From positions 1 through 11,298 of the forward strand of contig JAGOIB010000065.1 in NCBI GenBank assembly GCA_017995875.1: a stretch of DNA of 11,298 nucleotides, written 5' to 3'. The notes under the pieces are model-generated. The model made no database searches and was not told the DNA's origin. It worked only from the letters and a program-made list of their open reading frames with translations. Both the position numbers and the translations under genes were made by a program. Numbering within the stretch: position 1 is the first letter of the stretch; the number at the start of each line of letters is the position of its first letter. The stretch is from Saprospiraceae bacterium. GTDB taxonomy: Bacteria > Bacteroidota > Bacteroidia > Chitinophagales > Saprospiraceae. Below, in pieces: positions 5,693 to 11,298 of the stretch.

Positions 5693-7633
5693 ACTCCTTC
5701 CGGGAGTACCAACCGTCTTCTCCGGCATCGTCTCCTTCAGCCACCTGTAAAACTCATGCTGCCATACCAAGGCATTCTGCGCACTCAACACCCAATGGTT
5801 TTCATCAGGCAGATAGAGTAGGCGTGCATTGAGTCCTTTAAGCTTTGCCGCTTGAAAGGCCTGCAATCCTTGTTCAACAGGAACACGGTAATCCTTACCA
5901 CCTTGTATGATCATGATCGGCGTATCCCATTTGTCAACAAAATTGATGGGGTTGAATTGCGCGTAGTTTTTTTGTGCTGCTTTGTTTTTCAAATCCCAAT
6001 ACGGTCCGCCCCAATCCCAATCCACAAAAAATAATTCTTCCGTAGTCCCATACATACTGCGCATATCATAGATGCCATCATGCGCGATGAAGGATTTGAA
6101 TCGGCCTTCATGCATACCGGCCAACATATATACGGAGTAACCTCCATAACTCGCTCCAACCGCACCAAGTCTGCTTTTATCAACATAAGGTTCCTTGCTC
6201 ACAGCATCAATAGCAGACAGGTAATCTCTCATAGCTTGTCCCCCGTGGTCTTTGCTGATTTCTTCATTCCATTCTGTACCATGTCCAGGCATTCCGCGAC
6301 GGTTAGGTGCTACGACTATATAGCCTTGTGATGCCATCAACTGAAAATTCCAACGGAAAGAATAAAATTGTGTCAGCGCAGATTGTGGACCACCCTGACA
6401 ATAGAGTAGTGTTGGATATTGTTTTGCAGGATCAAAGTCCGGTGGATAGATGACCCAGACAAGTTCCTTTTTCTTATCGGTTGTTTCAACCCAACGACGT
6501 TCGGTCTTTACGAGGGAGATAGAGTTGTAAATAGAATCATTGACATGCGTCAATTGTTTCATTGTACCATCTGTGATATTGACCGTGTATAATTCGTTTG
6601 CGTGATTCATGTCACAACGGGTCACCACAATGCTTGAACCAATTTGAGCGACGATGCCGTTGATATCAAAATCACCTTTGGTCACTTGTCGAATCGCCTG
6701 TGCAGCCTGGTTTAATGGGTCAACCGGTACATCAAACAATTGTAGGGTACCATCGATAGGCGCGTAGAAATAAATATGCTTTCCGTCGAGTGACCATTTG
6801 TATCCTTCCACATGGATATCATCGCGTTGATAGGTCAGGTTGAGATGTTTCCCTTTGATCAATACAACAATATCTTGTTTGTCGGCTTCATAACCATCGC
6901 GCTCCATGCTTAAATACGCAAGGACACCATCCTTGCTATACGATGGATTGATATCATAACCCATCCTGCCTTCTGTCAGATTGGTAGTGGTTCTTGCTTC
7001 AAGGTTATATTCATAGAGATCAGTATTTGTACTCACGGCATACGCTGCACCGGATTTCTTTTTGGTGACGTAGACCACTGTTTTACCGTCTGGGCCCCAG
7101 ATATAATCCTCATCTCCGCCGTATGGTTTTTGAGGGCAATCATATGGCTCTCCTTTCATCAGGTCGATCTCGCCGATAGAGACACCATTGGTGAGTGTAG
7201 CAAGGAAGACATGATCGTATTCTCCTTCTTCCCAGGTATCCCAGTGACGGATCATCAGATCATCATAGATCTGGACATTGGATTTTTCAAGTTCCGGATA
7301 GAAATCTTTTCCTGACATTTTATTCACTTTTACCGGTTTGTGAGTAAGTGAATATTTCCCGTCAGGCGATAGGTTTTTATCAGCGATGGATGGGCTGGTA
7401 ACCTCTATTGGAGTTCCACCCTGGATCGGGATTTTATAGGTTTTGGTAGTTCCTTTATTGGCCTCAGCATCAGGGGTATTGACGGAATAGTAGACCAATC
7501 CATCAGATCCCGCTCCCAGGCCGGTTATCCTCCCAAGCTTCCATAGAAGTTCGGGTGTCATGGTGTTTTGGGCGGTGAGGTTCAGCAGAAACAGAGCTGA
7601 TATCGATAGTAGTATGAAACGCTTCATGATCAT
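5690..7633 (-). CDS. Secreted S9 family peptidase, DPP5-like dipeptidyl/acylaminoacyl peptidase
   Basis: A serine peptidase of the prolyl-oligopeptidase family, probably periplasmic, removing dipeptides from peptide N-termini. Residues 1-21 form a signal peptide (ISALFLLNLTAQ). Residues about 30-370 are a beta-propeller with WD/PD40-like turns (e.g. WSLDGKHIYFY). About 385-633 is the alpha/beta-hydrolase domain. The nucleophile is S495 in GASYGGYS, the acid D581 in GGKDYRVP and the base H613 in PDENHWVL; the oxyanion region is YCQGGPQS (411-418). The stretch QGGPQS...RWNFQLMASQGYIVVAPNRRG closely resembles Porphyromonas gingivalis DPP5 as I remember it. The length of 647 aa is slightly short of that enzyme. 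Two possible starts, M1 and M3 (MKRFILLS, 7627); M3 gives the more usual signal peptide. A C-terminal sorting domain is absent, so a periplasmic rather than cell-surface location is expected. Confidence 0.92.
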   Translation of the reverse strand: MIMKRFILLSISALFLLNLTAQNTMTPELLWKLGRITGLGAGSDGLVYYSVNTPDAEANKGTTKTYKIPIQGGTPIEVTSPSIADKNLSPDGKYSLTHKPVKVNKMSGKDFYPELEKSNVQIYDDLMIRHWDTWEEGEYDHVFLATLTNGVSIGEIDLMKGEPYDCPQKPYGGDEDYIWGPDGKTVVYVTKKKSGAAYAVSTNTDLYEYNLEARTTTNLTEGRMGYDINPSYSKDGVLAYLSMERDGYEADKQDIVVLIKGKHLNLTYQRDDIHVEGYKWSLDGKHIYFYAPIDGTLQLFDVPVDPLNQAAQAIRQVTKGDFDINGIVAQIGSSIVVTRCDMNHANELYTVNITDGTMKQLTHVNDSIYNSISLVKTERRWVETTDKKKELVWVIYPPDFDPAKQYPTLLYCQGGPQSALTQFYSFRWNFQLMASQGYIVVAPNRRGMPGHGTEWNEEISKDHGGQAMRDYLSAIDAVSKEPYVDKSRLGAVGASYGGYSVYMLAGMHEGRFKSFIAHDGIYDMRSMYGTTEELFFVDWDWGGPYWDLKNKAAQKNYAQFNPINFVDKWDTPIMIIQGGKDYRVPVEQGLQAFQAAKLKGLNARLLYLPDENHWVLSAQNALVWQHEFYRWLKETMPEKTVGTPGRS

Positions 7634-7664
7634 TTGATTTTGGAGGGCTAAAAGTAATACTAAA

Positions 7665-7704
7665 AAGGCTAAGGCGAAGGCTGAGGCGAAGGCGGAGGTA
7701 GAGG
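7665..7704. repeat. Hexamer array (AAGGCK/GAGGCG) upstream of the S9 peptidase gene
   Basis: In-phase hexamers AAGGCT, AAGGCG, AAGGCT, GAGGCG, AAGGCG, GAGGTA and GAGG. This is the same repeat type as at 2328-2541, here 32 bp upstream of the peptidase start. The remainder of the 314-bp gap (7705-7927) between the peptidase and the toxin-like gene shows no convincing gene or structure; a 12-codon ORF at 7838-7876 has no support. Confidence 0.8.
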
Positions 7705-7927
7705 AAATGGAGGAGTTTTAGACGGCAGTGCGCAGTATAGAGACGTAAGACCTGGCAAGCAAGACAGTATGAGAAGGACTTGGAGAAGTTTAAGGGCCTA
7801 AAAAATCAATTAGCCATAATCTGCCGGTAACATTTAGATGGCCAAAATACACTATGAAATAATGAAGCCTGAGTAAAGGGTTACAGATGATCAGGCAAAA
7901 TAGTAGACGATTTTTTGAAATAATTAA

Positions 7928-7945
7928 TTTAAGTTATAACTTAAA
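7928..7945. promoter_or_regulatory. 18-bp perfect palindrome, candidate operator of the toxin-antitoxin-like pair
   Basis: TTTAAGTTATAACTTAAA is a perfect palindrome ending 2 bp before the ATG of the toxin-like gene. A TTTG at 7914-7917 followed by 19 bp and TAACTTAA (7937-7944, a 6-of-8 match to the Bacteroidota -7 box) would make a promoter whose -7 region lies inside the palindrome. That is a natural site for autorepression by the downstream HTH protein. The position leaves no room for a ribosome binding site, so the mRNA may be leaderless. Confidence 0.5.
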
Positions 7946-7947
7946 AT

Positions 7948-8334
7948 ATGCTTATCTTTACAATTGAAATAATTCCTGAATTCGAGACCCGTCAACGAGT
8001 GTACAAATTGGTAAGGAATGGCAAGTGCCACATTGATGAGTTTTGGATAGAAGTTAAGAAAGATCAACATCTTGTCAGAGAAGGTCGGGTGATTTGGAAG
8101 ATATTGGAAGATGTGGCAAATGGAGAGCGGTTGCCAAAGACACGATACAGAAAATTGAAACTCAGGTATAATGTCTATGAGGTAAAAAGTAAGGAACTGA
8201 GGATCTATTTGCTGCTGGAGAGAAATACAGGACTGCTTTTGATTCTTGGGGGAAGAAAATCGGATCAAAAACAGGATTTGAAGCGATTGAGAATGATATT
8301 GGATGAGTATGTCAATAGTAAATTACGCAAGTAA
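7948..8334 (+). CDS. RelE/HigB-like (Gp49-type) toxin candidate
   Basis: A 128-aa basic protein without signal peptide or membrane segments. It resembles the Gp49/HigB branch of the RelE/ParE fold: an N-terminal beta strand, GKCHIDEFW (25-33) followed by two helices (about 35-60), KLKLRYNVYEVKSKELRIYLLLE (69-91) as the central beta strands, LLLILGGRKSDQ (96-107) as a further strand and turn, and a C-terminal helix (108-123). Toxins of this fold are usually ribosome-dependent mRNA interferases, but I cannot point to proven catalytic residues here. The order toxin then HTH protein, 24 bp apart, is that of higBA systems. The pair stands alone on the plus strand between minus-strand genes and looks richer in AT than its surroundings, suggesting acquisition. 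The start is fixed by the absence of other nearby ATGs. Confidence 0.65.
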   Translation: MLIFTIEIIPEFETRQRVYKLVRNGKCHIDEFWIEVKKDQHLVREGRVIWKILEDVANGERLPKTRYRKLKLRYNVYEVKSKELRIYLLLERNTGLLLILGGRKSDQKQDLKRLRMILDEYVNSKLRK

Positions 8335-8358
8335 ATCATCATTTCAAATGAATGGACC

Positions 8359-8709
8359 ATGCTGAATAAAAAAGAACTTCTGGAAGGCCCTGAATACCTT
8401 TTAACCGGTTATCAAAATGAAATATTCAGACAATTGAGTGCTTATATGGAGAAGCATCAAATGTCCCAAAAGGAGCTCGCAGAGAAATTGGGAGTCAGCA
8501 ATGCCTATGTTAGCCAGATATTAAACGGAAATTTCAATTTCACATTGAAAAAACTAATTGAACTTGGCCTTTTAATAGGTAAAGTTCCCAATATTGAATT
8601 TATGGATCAGGATGAATTCTGGAAACGTCACATGAAAGTCGTACCCAATCATACTGGTAGAGTTATTGAGATAACTAAACAAAAACCCAAAAAATCAATT
8701 AAAAGGTAA
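8359..8709 (+). CDS. XRE-type helix-turn-helix protein, HigA-like antitoxin candidate
   Basis: A 116-aa cytoplasmic DNA-binding protein. Residues about 21-75 form a Cro/C1-type HTH, with MSQKELAEKLGVSNAYVSQILNG (35-57) containing the turn and recognition helix. The flanking N-terminal (PEYLLTGYQNEIF) and C-terminal parts (FMDQDEFWKR, about 81-90, and a basic tail of K/R residues) are not assigned. In higBA-type pairs the HTH protein neutralises the toxin and represses the shared promoter; the 18-bp palindrome at 7928-7945 would be its natural operator. It could instead be a plain phage-type regulator, but the tight pairing with a RelE-fold candidate favours the antitoxin reading. It is convergent with the T9SS cargo gene, 40 bp away, with no clear terminator between them. 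Confidence 0.75.
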   Translation: MLNKKELLEGPEYLLTGYQNEIFRQLSAYMEKHQMSQKELAEKLGVSNAYVSQILNGNFNFTLKKLIELGLLIGKVPNIEFMDQDEFWKRHMKVVPNHTGRVIEITKQKPKKSIKR

Positions 8710-8732
8710 ATTCATATTAGACCTAGTCAAAC

Positions 8733-8753
8733 TTTTCACTTTTCACTTTTCAC
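8733..8753. repeat. Three perfect TTTTCAC heptamers overlapping the T9SS cargo gene stop
   Basis: Units at 8733-8739, 8740-8746 and 8747-8753 are identical, and the stop codon (TGA on the minus strand, 8750-8752) is part of the third. The 21-bp array is identical to 3914-3934. After TGA, a second in-frame stop (TAG) follows eight codons later. Confidence 0.9.
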
Positions 8754-10606
8754 ATCTTCACTATGCTCCTCGTCACCACCTCTTCTTGTCCGAGCATGAC
8801 ATGAACAAAATACTGTCCTGCTGGCAACGAATGAATAGAAAAATTCAAACTCGCTTTTCCGGGATAATTTGAAGGTCCGTCATATAATGTTTCGATCGGC
8901 GTACCGCCAGCATTAAATAATTTGACAATGATATTTTTTCCTTCAGGATTGTCGATATCGATCTTCACATAGTTGTCCGCTGGATTAGGATAGGCATTCA
9001 TTTCAATTTGCGCTTGATCAGGTTCGCCGACAGCGGTCATCTCATCTTGTTTAGCCAGTTTTGCAACCCAGGCTTCATTGACATTGCCGGGTCGACCATA
9101 CGAGCAGGAAATCCATACACTACCAGGTTGATGATACAGGCGTTGAATGCCGATATAATCACCCCAGCGCTCAACTTTGCCTGGAAGCATATCAATCGCG
9201 CGCTGACCTTCTATGACTGTAACAAAATCACTGTATTCACCCAATCCATTTGAAAAGATAGCGGATGCTCCGGGATTACGTGTTGGCGAGCAATGACTCA
9301 CGATGATGATTGCATCTTGCTCAGAATCATCATTGCCTGTCCATGCAATGCCGGGATAGCCGAGATAATCTGAAGGATGTGCAACGACATGCCCAATGCC
9401 TGTCAATGTAGGATCTTCAGTTTGCAGAAAGCCATGATATACCGCAGATCTTCCTGTATTGAAATCCATGGTATTGTTGACCCATTGAATTTGTCCATTG
9501 TGTTCAAAAGCATCAAGCACCCTTGCATCATTTGTATCCATCGAATCTCGTGTCTGCACAGCATAAGGTGGCACACCATACGGATTGTCCAATACACGAT
9601 AGCTCATGTCAATTTTAGCATTCGGATCATCCTGGTGTCCTGTCAGATGCAGCAAAAAGACAGTGTCATTGGAAATATCAAAATTGCGGTTTGATAGAAA
9701 ATACATAGAAGTCGGAAGCGTCTCGTCCGCATTTCGCACCGGACAAATGTTGCGGAGGAATCTTCCGTTGTAAGAAATATCTTTCCAAACTTTCCGGTTG
9801 AGGGTCTCACCATTGTATCCATTCATCTTATTGATTTGGTGGATTTGTGTTCCAAAAAATCCGGTTTGCCATGAACTGTCAGCGTTGACAGCGTTGTAGG
9901 TAAGGAATAACTCTGAATCTGTAATCGAAATCATCGGATAATCTGCAAAAGTGCCATCGTCATTGAGACAACCATCGATTGCGTAGGTGTTCCATGCACC
10001 CTTAGGATTATTTGTTTGACTGAAAGCAAGCACGATCTGGCTGTTGTTGCACTCACTGTCATTCATCAGCACCATGATAAACCGGTCCTGCTCCGGATCA
10101 TAGATCGTCCGTGGATCGAAGAAAAAGGGTGATGTACCTACCGATTCAAAAAAATCATCCAATTGATATGAGCCTTGCCAGACACCAACATTGTTGATCA
10201 CCAGCATGTGGACATTGATCGTTGATACAATTTGCTCAGTGGTATTGACAGAGAGATGATTGTCCAGCGGGGTACTGGAGATAATATTATTGCCGGAAAA
10301 TCCGGCCAGAATCTGAGGAGGAGGGATGCTGCTTCTGTTCTGCACCTGGGCATCCGTACGTAAGGGTGTCAACCGCTGTGCTTCAAGTTTGCGTTCTCTC
10401 AGGTGTTCGCGCATGATGGCTTTGCCTGCAGGATGCGGGGCTTCTGCATAGTCTACCGTAAAAGCGAAAGGGTCGTTAAATTGATCCATGATGATCTGGG
10501 CCTTCAGGGGATTTTGGCGATGCTCAGTTCTGTACTGACCTGCTAATGAAGTGGATATAAGTTGCCCAATCAGCAAAACGGATATAATTTGAAAAAAACG
10601 TTTCAT
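8750..10606 (-). CDS. Secreted T9SS cargo protein with C-terminal sorting domain
   Basis: A 618-aa exported protein of unknown activity. I take M at 10606 (MKRFFQIISVLLIGQLIS) as the start because it begins a clear signal peptide (about 1-23, ending SLAG/Q); the frame stays open 198 bp further upstream but that part is not protein-like. The body (about 100-510) is rich in beta-type, aromatic and acidic segments such as FFDPRTIYDPEQDRFIMV (162-179) and ADYPMIS (221-227), suggesting a beta-propeller-like surface protein; no catalytic motif is recognised. Residues about 536-618 are a type A T9SS sorting domain: YPNPADNYVKID, a central strand with LFNAGG, then LPAGQYFVHVMLGQEEVVTRSIVKM. The protein should cross the outer membrane by T9SS and be anchored or released. 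Four cysteine-containing segments could form disulphides. A -7-like TATTTTAG (10645-10652, 7 of 8) lies upstream. Confidence 0.9.
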   Translation of the reverse strand: MKRFFQIISVLLIGQLISTSLAGQYRTEHRQNPLKAQIIMDQFNDPFAFTVDYAEAPHPAGKAIMREHLRERKLEAQRLTPLRTDAQVQNRSSIPPPQILAGFSGNNIISSTPLDNHLSVNTTEQIVSTINVHMLVINNVGVWQGSYQLDDFFESVGTSPFFFDPRTIYDPEQDRFIMVLMNDSECNNSQIVLAFSQTNNPKGAWNTYAIDGCLNDDGTFADYPMISITDSELFLTYNAVNADSSWQTGFFGTQIHQINKMNGYNGETLNRKVWKDISYNGRFLRNICPVRNADETLPTSMYFLSNRNFDISNDTVFLLHLTGHQDDPNAKIDMSYRVLDNPYGVPPYAVQTRDSMDTNDARVLDAFEHNGQIQWVNNTMDFNTGRSAVYHGFLQTEDPTLTGIGHVVAHPSDYLGYPGIAWTGNDDSEQDAIIIVSHCSPTRNPGASAIFSNGLGEYSDFVTVIEGQRAIDMLPGKVERWGDYIGIQRLYHQPGSVWISCSYGRPGNVNEAWVAKLAKQDEMTAVGEPDQAQIEMNAYPNPADNYVKIDIDNPEGKNIIVKLFNAGGTPIETLYDGPSNYPGKASLNFSIHSLPAGQYFVHVMLGQEEVVTRSIVKM

Positions 10607-10864
10607 AAAAAATTGATTTTGAAGGAACCCACTAAAGCGGGCAGCTAAAATAGTGATTTTGGAGCAAGTCTTCTTGCCGAAAAAAGCCAGATAATGGCAT
10701 ACAATAACCAAACCCCGCCACACACACACTACTCCTTTCCCGTTCCAGCGAAAAAAACAAACATTGATTGTTGAAAAGTTCCTGCGACACCTGGCATAAC
10801 CCACGTTTTTTATCAGGCCAGGCCATGCCGGAAATGATACTATTTATTATTCCAATCGCCGCAA
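10607..10864. other. Divergent intergenic region between two surface-protein genes
   Basis: This 258-bp region must hold promoters for both divergent genes. For the minus-strand gene there is a 7-of-8 -7-like box at 10645-10652 and a small hairpin in the leader (CCCGC-TTTA-GTGGG on the minus strand, 10628-10641, using one G-U pair). For the plus-strand gene I see no good TAnnTTTG. A short CA dinucleotide run lies near 10720. No gene is supported here. Confidence 0.4.
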
Positions 10865-11298
10865 ATGAAAAGAGTTTTTACGCTGTCTGCTTTTATTTTG
10901 GTTTTTATTATTCCTCATCCGGAACAGATGGAAGCTCAAGGTATTGGCATCAGCGCGGACGAATCCACTCCTGATTCAAGCGCTATCCTCGATATTCAAA
11001 GCAACACTAAGGGAGTCCTTGTGCCGCGAATGACCACGGCCCAGCGGGAATTCATTATTACACCGGCCACAGGTTTGCTGGTATATGATACGAATACAAA
11101 TGGGTTTTGGTATTATGATGGCACTGGATGGAGTAACCTGACATCAACGGTTGCCTCCGGCTGGTTACTCACCGGAAATACCGGAATGGATCCGGACAGT
11201 AATTTTATCGGCACCACTGATGACATGCCTTTGTTGTTCAGGGCCAATGATATTCGCGCTGGAGAGTTTAATACTACCTCAAAAAACTATTTTATAGG
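10865..11298 (+). CDS. Exported fibre/adhesin-like protein, N-terminal part (cut by the window edge)
   Basis: An open frame from ATG at 10865 to the right edge (144 complete codons, no stop). Residues 1-24 are a probable signal peptide (MKRVFTLSAFILVFIIP, ending MEAQ). Then comes the motif common to Bacteroidota tail-fibre-like proteins: DSSAILDIQSNTKGVLVPRM (35-54), TTAQRE, TGLLVYDTNTNGFWYYDGTGW, and after a short linker SGWLLTGNTGMDPDSNFIGT, DMPLLFRANDIRAG. In this family the N-terminal part is followed by repetitive beta-helical stretches and often a C-terminal S74-type self-cleaving chaperone domain; none of that is in the window. A role in a surface fibre or adhesin is inferred. It is divergent from the T9SS cargo gene, so the two might share regulation. 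Confidence 0.85.
   Translation, partial: MKRVFTLSAFILVFIIPHPEQMEAQGIGISADESTPDSSAILDIQSNTKGVLVPRMTTAQREFIITPATGLLVYDTNTNGFWYYDGTGWSNLTSTVASGWLLTGNTGMDPDSNFIGTTDDMPLLFRANDIRAGEFNTTSKNYFI

Noticed and set aside
7838..7876. 12-codon open frame (MAKIHYEIMKPE) before the toxin-like gene
   Set aside because: Too short, no conserved context or start signal visible.
7924..8268. 114-aa minus-strand open frame opposite the toxin-like gene
   Set aside because: The plus-strand frame makes a coherent RelE-like protein paired with an HTH gene; the minus-strand product is low in charged residues and resembles no family.
8710..8749. Bidirectional intrinsic terminator between the convergent genes
   Set aside because: No stem of useful length and no U-tract; only the TTTTCAC repeat is present.
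10607..10804. 66-residue N-terminal extension of the T9SS cargo frame
   Set aside because: Rich in cysteine and tryptophan without protein-like pattern, while M67 begins a textbook signal peptide; the extension would bury the signal peptide.

Overview
The window looks like a chromosomal segment of a member of the Bacteroidota, possibly a Saprospiria- or Chitinophagia-like lineage. The phylum call rests on several things seen here: a type IX secretion (T9SS) C-terminal sorting domain on a secreted protein, a DPP5-like S9 peptidase of the Bacteroidota type, a Bacteroidota-style fibre protein with the ILDIQSNTKGVLVPRMT motif, a DUF4286 protein, near-absence of Shine-Dalgarno sequences, and -7 boxes of the TAnnTTTG type. 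The finer lineage is a guess.

Layout. From left to right on the minus strand: an M50 site-2-type membrane protease with a CBS-like tail (5-1102), an acyl-CoA dehydrogenase 25 bp upstream of it and probably co-transcribed (1128-2309), a small DUF4286 protein (2534-2851), a DtxR/MntR-type metal regulator with a FeoA-like tail (2965-3624), an SLC45/GPH-like sugar transporter of the MFS (3938-5452), and a secreted DPP5-like S9 peptidase (5690-7633). A plus-strand two-gene module follows: a RelE/HigB-like toxin candidate and an XRE-type HTH antitoxin candidate (7948-8709), with a perfect 18-bp palindrome directly before the first start codon. Convergent to it lies a secreted T9SS cargo protein (8750-10606). 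Divergent from that, a fibre/adhesin-like protein runs off the right edge (10865-11298).

The genes do not form one pathway. They are a mix of housekeeping (fatty-acid or branched-chain acyl-CoA oxidation, envelope proteolysis, metal sensing), nutrient acquisition (sugar uptake, periplasmic peptide breakdown) and surface proteins, interrupted by an accessory toxin-antitoxin-like pair.

The most unusual signal is between the genes. Five of the seven minus-strand genes end in or directly against a short tandem repeat of 6-8 nt units, with the stop codon embedded in or abutting the repeat. The clearest are three perfect TTTTCAC units at two separate loci and an ACTCACA array. Two more such arrays lie upstream of genes, one of them half of a 29-bp near-perfect inverted repeat. 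The 313-bp gap upstream of the metal regulator also holds a cluster of hairpins resembling a REP/REPIN-type element. No tRNA, rRNA, CRISPR array or transposase was seen.
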